Source: Mesodorylaimus sp. YZB2_4
Lineage: Eukaryota; Nematoda; Enoplea; Dorylaimida; Dorylaimidae
Assembly: GCA_030248295.1 (NCBI GenBank)
Contig: JASANH010000485.1
Location: 62,001-126,000 of the forward strand
Length of the DNA stretch: 64,000 bases
Reading direction: 5' to 3'
Below, piece by piece: positions 1-11,230 of this stretch (its first letter is position 1; each line of letters begins with the position of its first letter). The position numbers and the translations under genes were made by a program. Under the pieces are notes generated by a model. That model was not told the DNA's origin and did no database searches. It was given only the letters and a program-made list of their open reading frames with translations.

Positions 1-444
1 GTGGCCACTCACTATCGACAGCGTAAACTCATGATCGGGGTTTCCTGAAATTTTAAGCATTGTATTCTGGACGTTTTTAAGTACTCTGGAGACTCTAATA
101 ATCACGCGCCCAATCAGCGTCGTCATAGATGCCCTTAATTTTTGGATCGATTTGAACAGATTTGGCAGTGCATTTTAGTGCATTGACGATGTGTTTGAGG
201 AGTGTTCTTTGCATGCAAAGCAATCTTGTTACGTAATGGTAGAATAAGAGTGCAGAGTATTCATTCAGACAATGAAAACTCTAGTGAAGAAATTGCAGAC
301 ATTCCGAGTTGAAACACAACTTGCATTCTATGTACAGTGAACAGGCTTCGTACTTTTTTGCTTAGTTTATGCGACGCCCTGGCCTAAAACTACCGTTTTT
401 TTAAACGACTGACTAAATAAGCAAGCTGCAGCTGCCTGTTAATA

Positions 445-1929
445 TTGCCATATAAGGATGAGGACAGAACAGCAGATTATTCAGAAATCCCATCTCCCAC
501 TGAGAAACTGAAGATGCGTCAATTTGCTCCCCTGTTCGTCTTGTCTCAATTGGCACGCGTGGACTGCCTCGATCTGGGGCTCGCCAACGTGTCCCTGGAC
601 GTGCCTTTGACTCTGCGCGGTAAGTGGCCAGCTTAATCGGGCGCCGAGATGACCTAAGGCTTGTGTCACTGCGCGGGAAGTGGCAGCGGCAATGGGAGCT
701 ACGCGCAGTCGTTTAATTATCACGATGTTGTGGATGTGAGCCACATCTTGGAGCTCACAACCCCCGCCGACCAATGCCAGGCGACCGTCACCGTCGACGC
801 GCCGCCACTCACGCAATACCAGGTGACCGTGAGCAACGGCCAGCCCACACTGTACACTGTCCCTGCCGGGCACAATCGCGGCATCAAGTTGGAAGTTGGA
901 CTGCGACCTGGTCGTCTACGGCCTCAACCAACGCGTCCCGCGGTAAGCTGACGCCTGGCTAGCCTTGCCCGTGTCAGAGCTCGGCCAGGAGTACGTGGTG
1001 CTGGGCGTGCAGTCGTTCGTGCCCCTCCCTGCCCGACTACCCGCCCCAGCTGAGCGTGGCGGCAGTCAGCGACGGCACCCTGAGCACCTACACGTTCCCG
1101 AATGGAACCCAACGGCTGGCCGCCTTGAACGCGTTGCAAGTGAACAGCTTGGCCACCGATTTCGACTTCACAGGAACCAAGATCAGCTGCAGCGATAAGG
1201 TGAGCCGCGCAATCCGGCCAGGCTGAGGCTAACCATCGTGCCTTCAGGTCTCGGTATTCAGCGGCCAACGCTGCGCCGTGGTCGTCCCGTCGTGCATGAC
1301 CTACGACTTTGTGGTCGAACAAATTCCACCAGTTCAGTCATTCGGTCGCAACATGGTTTTGGTTCCAGTCGACTTGCCGTGCGTGGAAGCCCCGTCCTGC
1401 TGCAATGACACCGCCTTCTGCTCCCGGTGCACCGAGGTCTCTTGATTAGTGGCTGCCGAAGACGGTACCGTGGTCCAGTGGACTGGCTCGCAGAGCAGCG
1501 GATCGGTCAGCTTACTGTCGGGCCAGTCCGAGTACGTGCTCATTCCGAAGGGCGACGTGGCCAGGCTCAGCAGCAACAAGCCCATCCTGGCCGGGCACTA
1601 CTTCAGCAGCGTGCTCTACATGGCCGAGAACAGCACCCTGGGCGAACCCCCTTCGCCCTAGTGCAGCACACGCAGCACTATACAAGCACAAGTACCGCGG
1701 AGTCACCTGCTTCCCCAGCTTCGATGTCCACCACGCCAAACTGGTCCTCAAACAGGGCACTAGTGGGCAGCTGAAGTTGAACGGAGCCGCCTTCCTCGAT
1801 CCCAACCAGGCCATCCCCGTCCCAGGCACAAACTACGAGGCATTCAAGCACCACTTCGACTGCTCGGCCGGCCCTGTCTCTTTCACCATCAACCACGACG
1901 GCAACCATAAGTTCGGCCTTTTCCTCTAA
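445..1929 (+). pseudogene. IgGFc-binding-domain secreted protein gene, frame-disrupted
   Basis: Several exon-like pieces together read as an IgGFc-binding (FCGBP N-terminal) domain: a first piece from a Met near 514 (MRQFAPLFVLSQL...), then DVVDVSHILEL and TVSNGQPTLYTVPAG (663-900), CDLVVYGLNQ (908-938), LGQEYVVLGVQSF (970-1020), STYTFPNGTQRL (1090-1130), VSVFSGQRCAVVVPSC (1249-1296), VQWTGSQSSGSVSLL and KPILAGHYFSS (1470-1610), and a last piece ending KFGLFL before TAA at 1927-1929. The family is extracellular and adhesive, and is often fused to VWD or TIL modules. Apparent introns are tiny (for example GTAAGTGG at 621). Apart from introns, the frame must shift near 905, 1025, 1440 (in-frame TGA) and 1655, so the copy is either decayed or the sequence has indels here. 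It is GC-richer than its surroundings. The true 5' end is not visible. Confidence 0.6.
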
Positions 1930-3830
1930 GGATTCGGCTTCAGAGTCTCTTATGGACTGCCTGGGGGCATTTGAGAAAAGTTTATAATTCCTAAAATTTT
2001 GAGAGCGGAGATTTGAAAGTAAAAGTTATCTGACTGAGATCTGGCACCGTTGCCCCACCTTGCATAGAAACAACAGGCAGCAAATCTGTACATTTGCATA
2101 CACAGGAAAAGTTCTGCAGTCTAGCTGTGGAATCAGGTAAATTCTGGAAGCTGCTAGTGTCAGCATCCATCAATCTCTTTGGTACAAATGGTGAAGAGTG
2201 GTGAGAGAGTGATACACAGCACAGGGCTGTGCAGTGATTGAGGGCACTGGTGATAGTGACGCATGGATTCATGTTCATGTTATACCACATCACCAAACAC
2301 TTATGCACACTCGAGGCTGAAGGAAGACATTGCACACGAACTGACACCGACCACGAGTCAAACACAGAGCTATGGTGCAACAGAAATTGAGACACAACGA
2401 CATGTGAAGTGGTAAAAGACCAGCAGATGCCAAGGGAATGACATCACTGACCTATTAAAAACATGTGAGCCATAACATAAAAAGCACGCTTTCGGGTCAA
2501 AGATATGTAGCACAGAATGATCCATTATCGTTGCTGCGCCCCTTCTCTCTTGTGCCAGAAGCTCGGCAGGCCATGCTTCCCATTTCTGTTTGATTAATAT
2601 ATGGCGGAAAAAAGAAAATATCTGCGATAAGAGCAAAACTGGGTCTATCTGGCATGTGGGGCTACGGTCCTGTTACCACAGGCAAACTGTAGACATCTTG
2701 CGAAGAGTATAGTGAAAAAGCCAATTCATAGCTAAATCAAGCTGCTAGGGCACTTTTGAAACGAAAAAACAGGGTGGCTTTATCAAAAGTGAAGCAAAAA
2801 GAAAAGTAGATGTTATTCCATCTGCTCTTTCTCACTGCGTTGTGTTGATTCCCTTTGTCACTAATTGCTGTAAAAGAATATCAAGGCTGTGTCAGTCTCG
2901 CTGTAATACGACTCGGTCCGTATTACTGGAGGGAGTAACCGGTGGAGCTTTTGCACCACGCCAAAAACCCAGGGCAGCCTACTAAGTCCTCCGACCTAGT
3001 ACATGGCTGAAACGTCACCCTGACGGGTGACGCTCCTAACTGCCGGCTCCGTGCAGAGTATCGATTGCCAGTCGAGCCTCTACATCGCTACCTGTTCAAT
3101 CATCGAGGTTTTCCTCAGCATAAGTGAGTTGTATAAGCTGAATGCTTTTTTGTGCCGCCAAAAAGTTTGCATATTTTCTCAAAAAGTGGTGGCTTACTTT
3201 TCCAGACCCTTTCCTGGAGGAGCTCCCTCCCAGATGGGCCCCCTTCAATAATGTGCGTGATACCTCCCACTTAGGGGTAGGAATACCTGCATACGTACAT
3301 AATTCGAATCACCCCTGCGCGGTCCCTACCGAAACGGACACTGATAACGCTAGCTCTTAATTGGGCCGACGGGCGGGCACCTCCACAAGCATAAGACCAG
3401 CCAAGTGACGCATAGCGGAGAGGCGGCTAGGATGGGGACCCAACCGCTCGTGGCGAAATACGAAAACAGGACGGGCTGAAGGCAGCCCACGAGGCCACGG
3501 CGGTCCGAAGGGCACCTGAGCGACCTGTCCTGGAACTAGTCTAGATTAGATCCATGCTCGCTCTCCTTGCTCCATGACAAGAGAGGACAAGCGGGAAGTG
3601 TTCACGAGTTGCATCCAGGCGACTCGTGCCGGCCGGTTTAAACCGGTAGAGACATACCCTCATCAGGAGATGCTGGTTACATGTGTCTAGTGGCACTCAT
3701 CCAATACCTGCAAATTGTCTTAACCGTCTCCGTCAGACACAACTCCACATACTTGTACCCCATGTCCTGCAATAATCTCACTTAAAAGCCCGACATCATC
3801 TGATAAGAGAAAATTACTTCACAAACATGA
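1930..3830. other. No gene seen; one hairpin-repeat copy
   Basis: I found no convincing exon in these 1.9 kb. Around 2895-2930 there is a short inverted repeat (CTGTAATACG ... CGTATTACTGG), and at 3005-3036 a reverse-orientation copy of the dispersed hairpin repeat described elsewhere in this window. Open frames here are short and lack recognisable motifs. Confidence 0.5.
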
Positions 3831-3870
3831 CAACGTTCCCGTGCTAAGAGTGATCTGCAGTAACATCGAA

Positions 3871-4260
3871 ATGTTGCTGGATTCCTTCATCATGCTCTCG
3901 ATCGTGTGGATCATGGCCGTCATCCCCGCGGTAGTTACAGGCTTATCTGTGGAGTGGCAATCGTTGCCGGGAACGGCGGGACGTACTGCCGTATCGGCCA
4001 AGGGAAACGAATTGTGGTCGATTGACACTGCCGGCAATATCTTTCGTTGGACTGGAAATGACTGGACCAAGCTCGACGGCCACGCGAAAGGCGTCGGTGC
4101 AAGTCCTGATGGGAGTACTTGGATAGTAGATTTTGCAAAAGCTGCTCACAGAAGAAATGTTGCTTCAAACAAATGGGAAAGACTTCCAGGGGGCTTATTC
4201 GTCCAGGTCAATGCAATAGCCAAAGACACTGCGATCAGTGTCGATGGCCATAAAAATAAC
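3871..4260 (+). pseudogene. Tectonin-repeat secreted protein, 5' part of a split gene
   Basis: From the Met at 3871 the frame gives a hydrophobic signal peptide (MLLDSFIMLSIVWIMAVIP) followed by about three tectonin beta-propeller units. Each has the family rhythm of a W-x-x-LPG or W-x-KLDG core, then SPDGSTWIV or KGNELWSI, then NIFRWTGNDW. Tectonin lectins are secreted or membrane-associated six-bladed propellers that bind carbohydrate or lipid A. The upstream Met at 3841 is in frame but would bury the signal peptide, so 3871 is preferred. The propeller stops after about two and a half blades near 4257, shortly before the arm of an inverted-repeat element, and resumes at 9232. The gene therefore appears broken by repeat insertion. 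Confidence 0.7.
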
Positions 4261-4544
4261 CAATTCAAATTTTAGCATTTATAAATTTTTGCCTGTAAAG
4301 CTTCGTGAGTTATCTTGCGACCGGTGAGTCTTTTGTTAATTTTTTACCATCATGGATCAAAAATATTGGTAAACCTTAGGCATAAGTGGAAAATTGACGG
4401 ATTTACTTATTTGAGGATTCTATCGCAAAAAGTATTTAACTCCTGATGGCTGTACTCTCATTTTGCATTTGGTCATAAATTCTGATGGCGCCAGGTTTAC
4501 TATACCAAAATCAGGATACGTACAAAGTTTTAAAGATTGTGTGA

Positions 4545-5969
4545 AGATTTTTAATAGGAACAAGAAGTCGACAATCATCCGCGAAAGCATCCAAGAAAAA
4601 GTCAGGATATCGATATTTGAGCTCCACAAGCAGAGAATCCATACGGGCGATAAATAATACAGGCCCAAGCACGCTGCCTTGAGGGACGCAACTAACCACT
4701 GGCAAGTCAGCTGAGGCGCAGTCACGAATTGTGACATGCTGGGTTCGATTCGATAAATAGGACTTGATCCACGCAAGCAACTCGACTGGAACACGATGAT
4801 GATTTTGAGTGTCGACAATAAAGAGCAACGGAGAATCTGATCGAAGGCTTTTGCCGAATCGAAATAAACCGCAAGGACGAACTTATAATTAGGACTATCC
4901 GACCAATCATAGATCTGTTGCGCAGTAGAAATGAGTGCTGGTGGGGCAGTGCTGGTTCCTCGACGCTTCCAGAACCCATGCTGGTCAGGCGAAATCTGAA
5001 TAAATTTGTGCAGCAATCTGTCCGCATGTATTTCTAATAATTTTGATAAAATCGACAGAAGCGATATCAGCCTATAATTACTGATCAACGACTTGTCCCC
5101 TGGCTTTGGTATTTGCACAACTTTTGCTGATTTCCGCATCGATGGAAAAATGCCCGATTTAATCGATCTGTTGAACAAAGCCGCGAGAGCAGGGCAATGT
5201 GATGGTGCGATGTTCTTCAAAATCGACACAGTGAGACCGTCTCCACCAGGTCCGCTACGTGACTTCAGTAGACGTATACAGTTCAAAAAGAATTTGCTGA
5301 TGACACTGAATAGTCGAATTCATTAATAGTGACCGACGGGAGTGGCTCAAATATACCATAGTCAGTAGATTTGAAATTTCTCGCAAACCGCTCATTGAAT
5401 GCATTTAAAATAGCAAATGAACCAAAGATGGGGCAGTTCATATCATCCCGTAAAACTGTAGGAATCGATTGATCATGTGTTGATAGTGTCCTGAAAGCGG
5501 CCCAAAAGTCGTTAGACGACTGATCATCAGTGAAAGTGTTGACAATGAAATCTCGCTTTGCTTCATAAATCTTTTTCTCATATTGGCGTTACAAATTTTT
5601 GAATATGTACTCATCAGTAAGATTGCGATCTCGCTTCCAACGTTTATATGCCGCATTTTTCTCTTGTATGAGGCGAAGCAGACAGCTGTTCATCCAAGGA
5701 CATCGCTTGTCCATGCGAACCAAACGTTTGGGCACATGCTTGTCCAGAACTGAATTTGGAGAGCTAGCCAATTGTTGGGAGGCATCATCGACTGTTGACG
5801 ACGAGTTTACCAATGGCTCAAGGTCCAGGGTCGATATGTGATCATTAACTTTAGCCCAGTCCACTCGTTTGATCAGCGGAATGGTACGCCTGTCAGGCAC
5901 TCGTTTCTTCAAAGCACCCGAGGCAAGAATCGATAATATCGAGTGATCAGAAGTGGAAATGGGTGGCAT
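4545..5969 (-). pseudogene. LINE reverse transcriptase fragment (CR1/Jockey-like group)
   Basis: Reading leftward, the minus strand first gives the end of an AP endonuclease domain (STSDHSI, 5940-5969) and the linker (KNAAYKRWKRDRNLTDEYIF). It then gives the reverse transcriptase: GPGGDGLTVSILK, the SNYRLISLLSILSKLLE block, FDSAKAFD, then in another frame VPQGSVLGPVLF and DAFADDC, the polymerase active site (FADD). At least two frame shifts and a stop near 5590 break it. It ends abruptly at the arm of the inverted-repeat element near 4545, so thumb and C-terminal parts are missing. It is a dead copy. Confidence 0.75.
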
Positions 5970-6460
5970 CAGAAGTGGAAATGAAATCTCACCCGAAAAG
6001 GTCAGAGAAAATTCTTGTTGGGTCAGGTTTGGGTTTTGGATTTTAGGTTTCGAGTCAGGTCGGGAACACTTTCCTTACCTGATCGGACCTAGGGGCTAAA
6101 TTCACAAAAAAGTGGTGTAACTGAAAAGAACTGGGTGCAGTTCGATCGAGGGTGAAGGGGCACACATAATGGCCTGAATTCGAACACGATCGCCCATAAC
6201 TAGGCGCGCTGGGGGCCTAACCCAATTTAGGCCACAGGCCAGGCTAGCTTAAGCGCTGCTCGATGTTAATGGCCAGAAAATTGCTACTGTAGTAAAAATC
6301 TAGCCATAATGGTGCAGGTGCGTGTTTTCTCGCTTTTTATAATTTCGCAACTTTGTCGCTTCCCACGCGACTGTGATTATGAGCGGACTCGGCCATATAT
6401 GGCCGTAATTCTGTCACTTGAGCAGTCGATGCACAGATGCAAAATAGGTAGGGTTGGTTG

Positions 6461-6600
6461 CATACAAAATGCGCATACTGTACGCAAAGTTTGTGCATCG
6501 CATTGAACTTTGGATGCGTATACAGTATGCGTACACCAGGCGGAATGTATACGCATATACGAATAGGCAAACTTGGTTGTACGCAATACATACTATGCGT
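6461..6600. repeat. Irregular GCGTAT/ATACGC-rich tract
   Basis: About 140 bp packed with imperfect copies of TACGCA, GCATAC and TGCGTA on both strands (for example ATGCGCATACTGTACGCAAA and ATGCGTATACAGTATGCG). A similar tract lies at 7968-8075. Because the unit is near-palindromic, both strands show the pattern and short hairpins form easily. Confidence 0.45.
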
Positions 6601-7183
6601 TCGTTAATTAGCCGCTTGAGCCAAGTTAAAAATTAAAAGAAATTTCTTACCACAAGCCAAATTAGCTGGTGGAAGAATTCGAACTTGTAATTTATACATC
6701 TTTTCCTTACTGGTCGCAACAAATCCAATATTTGACTAGCGTTTTAGTTCGGCAGCTGTTGCCTCTAAATTCGGCAAAAAATTTGAAAAATATTAGCCAA
6801 AGAATCTTTCTTGCAAGTCAATATTTGTCTGACTTTGTCAAAGTGTCATCTTCTCACAATTTTTAAAACCTTGTACGTATCCTGATTTTGGTATAGTAAA
6901 CCTGGCGCCATCAGGATTTATGGCCAAACGCAAAAAAGAGAGTACAGCCATCAAGAGTTGGATACTTGCTGCGACAGAATCCTCAAATAAGTGAATCCGT
7001 CAATTTTAAACTTACAGTATGCCCACGGTTTCCCAATATTTTTGATCCACAATGGTCAAAAATTAACAAAAGTCTTACACGTGGTAAGATAACCCACGAA
7101 GCTTTAGGGATCGCTTTGAGGCTGGAACCCTAAACCAGCCACCCCGGAGGGCTCAGCTTTAGTGACGCTGCTCAGTGCAAATG

Positions 7184-7262
7184 TACCACGCCCACCAGGA
7201 TTCGATCCCGCAAACTTCCGCTTGCGATCCTGATGTCGTACCACTGAGCTATCAGGGCCACG
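7184..7262 (-). repeat. tRNA-like sequence (tRNA pseudogene or SINE head)
   Basis: On the minus strand there is a good A box (TAGCTCAGTGGTACGAC) and, about 35 nt later, a B box (GGGATCGAATCC) with a TpsiC-like arm. The acceptor ends (GTGGCCC and TGGGCGT) pair only partly and the anticodon arm does not fold cleanly, so I do not call a functional tRNA. Dense repeats on both sides favour a tRNA-derived SINE or a pseudogene. Confidence 0.5.
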
Positions 7263-7967
7263 AAAAGAGAAAAACTAGCAGCTCACTCAAACTTGGTCGA
7301 GTGTAAAGTGCAGCCCCTCCTTGCCTGAAGGAAGATCATCCCCCTTGCTCTCACTGCACACTGCTTCACACGCTGACCAAGGCTGCGTGTTATCGCACGT
7401 GTGCTGACCAACCGAAATAACCAACTAGGCCGAAAGTTGAATTTCCAGTGTTGAAAGAGTATTGGCGGAGGAACGCTGGATTGCTGTCACGAGCTTCACG
7501 GATTTTGTTTGACCAATCGGTAATGTAAATTAAGTCAAGAGTCAAGTCCCGCTTATTATCGTCCGACCCTAATCTAGAGTTACCTGCTATGAGTGTGGAA
7601 ATCGAGTCTATTTCGCCGATATTTCGAGGAAATTAGCCGAGTTGTGTTCTACCAATCGCTAGAATCGCAATGTTCTTTATGGATGCTGAGATCATCTAGT
7701 AGCTCTATGCACGACTAGTCGGTCGTTTCGAGTTTCGTTTTCTTATTGTTAGTTTTTTAGGTTGATTTCACTTGGCGAGGTGTCTTCATGCGAAACACGA
7801 TTTTGGAATTGCTCGACATGGAAATTCACGATCCAAGGCCAGCAATATTTTCAGTCCAGGACTGTCTTTCATGCTGTTCGGAACGGTTATGTGTATTTGC
7901 AGACAAGGTCACGTAATTAGTTACAGTATGGGACTGGATATTTTAGATGCACTGACTACAGGAAAAA

Positions 7968-8075
7968 TACGCAATACGCAAACTTTCACGCATAGTTTTT
8001 GGAGTATGCAATTCGTTTATGACGCAATACGCATACGCATTCGAGAGACTTTGCGTATGCGCATTCAAATCAAGT
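7968..8075. repeat. Second GCGTAT/ATACGC-rich tract
   Basis: Contains AATACGCAATACGCAAAC, CAATACGCATACGCATTC and TTGCGTATGCGCATTC. It resembles the tract at 6461-6600, including a shared TACGCAA(A) followed by an ACTTT-like run, so the two may be diverged copies of one element rather than independent microsatellites. Confidence 0.45.
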
Positions 8076-8346
8076 AATTTTACTGACCGTAATGCAAAGT
8101 AACTTCGATATATAGACCCTTTTTAAGGCTGCGGTCAACACAAAATTTGGACACACAAACGGGTCAAAAGTACTGTAGTTTTGCGAGTTCCCACTACTAG
8201 ACTTTCAGAAACCTTTTCACGCCCGTTCGACTCCAGGATTTTCTGAATTTGCTTCATGCATGCATAAAGACCTGCATTCCCATGTTTACATTCAGCGTAA
8301 CTTTCAAGAATGTCAGATGAATTCCAAGATGTGACTGACCTAATCT

Positions 8347-8760
8347 TCTTTTTTTGGGTTGGGCCCCGTGCCGCCCCAGTTCCCCACGGGACTTTCCTGC
8401 CATTTTGTCAATAGCCGGACTGCAGTCTTGATACGATGAGCAAGGCCGTGAGGTGAACAGGTCTCACAGCAGTTCCCCTCTGTGTGTTTCCACTAGGAGC
8501 ACCTCCACATTAGGGCATCTTGTGCCAGCACCAGCATCCCAGGATGATACTGGGCGACAAGAGGGACCTTTCCGACTGGTGTTTTGGAACCAGTTTCCTG
8601 ATTCTTCACTCGTTCGGCATCCGAGTCGCCCAGAGCCAGGGCCAGCGACGGACTCACTAAACAGCCGTCCTCAGCCGCAACAGAACTGCGGCCTCCCGGT
8701 CAGGGTTGTTGGCCCAAGCAATGTGTGACCAACGCCTTAACTAAGTGAGCCACCGCGGCT
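8347..8760 (-). mobile_element. tRNA-derived SINE, ~410 bp
   Basis: Reading the minus strand from 8760, the head GCCGCGGTGGCTCACTTAGT followed by TAAGGCG resembles a tRNA A box. The body has no coding sense. The 3' end is GGGGCGGCACGGGGCCCAAC followed by an A-rich tail (the T-run at 8347-8355 on the plus strand). The head, body and A-tail structure is typical of a SINE. The B box is degenerate and I could not define target-site duplications. Confidence 0.5.
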
Positions 8761-9231
8761 TTCTCGGAGTAATTTCTGCGTAAGGGTCCATTTCTAAGCT
8801 CTTGGCAACTCTGCTTAATGGGTGGGGCTTGCCATAGTCTGACCGTGACTTATGATCTGACCACTGATCTGACCCTGGGCCAGGGACAGGGTCACATCAG
8901 TGGATGCTAGCATTAGACAGCAGGTTTTAACTGTTTAAAAAGTCATAACTCTTACGTTCCTCCATCCGTAGTGAAGGATCTGACAGAAGCTGGTTTCCAG
9001 CACTACATAGTATGACTTTGTAGCGGTATCATGTGAGGACTAGATGATATCGGAAACGAAATTGAAGTCCGCAAACCACAGAAATTTGAGCAGGCCATTC
9101 ACACATTTTTACGTCTTTTACGGGGAAAAAACGTGAACGTGAAACGTTGCCGTGGGAACGTGAATCTGTGGAAACCCACAAGGTCACAAGTTGGCTCAAA
9201 TGTACTTTGGGCTGCAATCGGAAATAATTGA

Positions 9232-9495
9232 GAAATGTGGATGGTTCAAAAGGACAGAACCATCTGGCGCTATGAAAACAACAATTGGATCCCGAAACCT
9301 GGGCACGGCTTCATCATGGTCGACGTTCAAGGCCCTAATCGTGTGATCGCATTGACTAATAATGGACATATTTACTTGTGGTGAGGTAGCAAATGGGAAA
9401 TCGTGTCAGGAGTCGCCCAAAGCGTCAGCATAAACGACAAGTGCCTGTTTTCCGTCCAAAATGGAGTAATAAAACGATTTTGTGATAACCCGTGA
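9232..9495 (+). pseudogene. Tectonin-repeat protein, 3' part of the split gene
   Basis: The frame from 9232 (EMWMVQKDRTIWRYENNNW) continues the tectonin pattern seen at 3871-4260: W-R-Y-x-x-x-x-W, then NRVIALTNNGHIYLW, GSKWEIVSGVAQSV and a final short blade, ending at TGA 9493-9495. One in-frame TGA at 9382-9384 sits between YLW and GSKW, where functional copies have a sense codon. A TGA directly precedes the piece (9229-9231). The 5' fragment ends HKNN and this one begins after NN, which suggests a short duplicated or shared junction and a single ancestral gene. Confidence 0.6.
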
Positions 9496-9840
9496 TAAGT
9501 TGGAGGCGTATGCTTGGAAGATACGAAATAGTAGTTGCTTGAATTTTGAATTGCAAGCTGATAAATGTAGGCTAGTTAATAAAGGTGGGTCGAAATTATG
9601 AAGTCTTTTCTAGAGACTCATTATGGGCAACAGTTAGAGTATTCGAAAATCGCTTGGAAAGGTAAAAAGGGCGATGGTATACCCTACGTGTGCAGTCGAC
9701 GTGAGAGGTTGACTCTAGTTTTTTCTCCTCCTGTTTACATTGTGAATATACCAATAATTGCGGAAAACGTCAAAAGAATTTTGCTCTTCTGTTTTTTCTG
9801 TTTCACTCCTGGAAGGAGCGCGATCTCATAAACTGTAAAC

Positions 9841-11230
9841 GTGAATGAAAATTTAATTGAAATGGATTTGGAAAATGGTAATAATATCAAAATGCCAGTT
9901 TCGATGGAAACGGAAATAAAAAAGGCTGCTTTCATCCCGCTGCAAAGAGGAAGATTATTAGACCGTTCTGCTCGTGAAATCATCAAATCGATCTCGAACG
10001 AAAATCCCAAAGAATTTTACCGGGATGCCGCAGTGGCAAGAAAATTATCGATTTTTCGACTCATGACTGATCTGGAAATGCCACGAGTGCCGTCAATGGA
10101 AGTGAACAAAGTGATTCATATATTTGGAGTGCCGGATGAAGAAGCTCAATCAACGATCGAACAGTTGCTTAAAAGTCAAGGTATGGAAATGGCACGCGAT
10201 TCGGGAATCCGATGGTTATGCTGGCCAGAGACAGAAATCAGGAATGGTGGTCGGTCAGTCAAACTTCGAATTCAAATCAACAAAGAGATCCCGGGTTTTG
10301 CAAATTTTAAATCTGAGACGCTAAATCGAATGGTACCAATATCGATATGGTACTATGGCATGCCGAAGTATTGCTGGAAATGAAAGGAAAAGGGACACGT
10401 ATCGAAGGAGTGCCCGGCTAGGATCGATAATCGACGATACGAAAATGATGCTTATGCAGCACGAGCGAGCGGCGGATATGGCGGGTTTCGACCTGGGACA
10501 ATCATGAACGGAACTGAACAGGAAGCTACGACGCACTCTGGAAGCCTCAATACCGAAAATTTCCCACCAATGCAAACGCTCACTTCGGAGCAGCAAATTC
10601 TCAGAAGAGCGCCGATTTCCCCAACGAAAGATTACTTCCCCTTCTATACCAAGGACTCAAAATTTTCGAATCACTATCTGTGCAAGTTCGAAATGAACAA
10701 CCACACCTACAAGTCGACTGAGCATTAAGAAGCAGCGTGCATGGGCGAAAAAGAAATTGAAAAGAAGATTTCGAACGCAAAAACTGCGGCAAAAGCAAAA
10801 GAATATGGTGAGCAGTTGCAATGGGACGAAAAAGAACACGGTTCGTGGATAGATTTCGCAAAGAACAAGCTTCATGCAGCAAATAAGAAAAAATACGAAC
10901 AAAATCGGGAAGTACGCAAGGCTTTGTTCGAAGCAACCCCAAAGATTCTTGTCGAAGCCATCCCAAATGACTCGATCTGGGGAGCGGGAGTTGGAGTCAA
11001 CGATCCGGCGATCAACGACGAGTCCAAATAAAGAGGAGGAAATCAATTCGGGAAGATATTAACGAAAATACGGGACGAAATGACGGCGAATCCAAAGTAA
11101 CTACGAAGAAGAGGTCAATACGATCATGGAACAACGACGAAATAAAGATGGAAAGAAACGCATGCGAGAAAGTACATCGGGATCGGACACCGACGGCGAG
11201 GATGCATCCAAACAACGTAAGAACCAATAG
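9841..11230 (+). pseudogene. Tx1/L1-like LINE ORF1: RRM-like, CCHC knuckle and NADAR domain
   Basis: One reading frame runs from ATG 9841 to 11098, broken by only three stops (TGA 10381, TAA 10726, TAA 11029). The N-terminal ~170 codons match Tx1-type ORF1: an RRM-like fold (NKVIHIFGVPDEEA ... SVKLRIQINKEIPGF ... MVPISIWYYGMPKYC) leading into a gag-type zinc knuckle (C-W-K-stop-K-G-K-GH-V-S-K-EC) at 10369-10410. After a ~65-codon linker comes a NADAR (YbiA-like) domain at about 10636-11098: FPFYTKDSKFSNHY, YKSTEH, KISNAKTAAKAKEYG, KKKYEQNREVRKALFEA, LVEAIPNDSIWGAGV and RGGNQFGKILTKIR. Glu of STEH and Asp-Trp of NDSIWG, the conserved pocket residues, are retained. A basic Ser/Asp-rich tail (EQRRNKDGKKRMRE) follows in another frame to the TAG at 11228-11230. 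ORF2 starts 60 bp downstream. As it stands it is a dead copy. Confidence 0.75.

Larger units (their letters stand above)
4296..7106. mobile_element. Inverted-repeat element (arms ~245 bp) between the tectonin halves
   Basis: The stretch 4296-4541 reappears in reverse complement at 6860-7106. Shared blocks include TAAAGCTTCGTG at the outer tips, GATCAAAAATATTGG, ATTTGAGGATTCT and CCTGATTTTGGTATAGTAAA. The arms differ by roughly 15-20 %, so the copy is old. No transposase matching the arms is visible. The interior is mostly a decayed LINE on the minus strand plus AT-rich DNA. No clear target duplication could be assigned. It may be a fold-back or non-autonomous DNA transposon. Confidence 0.6.

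Noticed and set aside
2215..2345. Possible repeat shared with 31255-31400 (CCACATCACCAA and ACTCGAGG.TGAAGG)
   Set aside because: Only two short blocks match; the rest is unrelated, so I could not support a repeat family.
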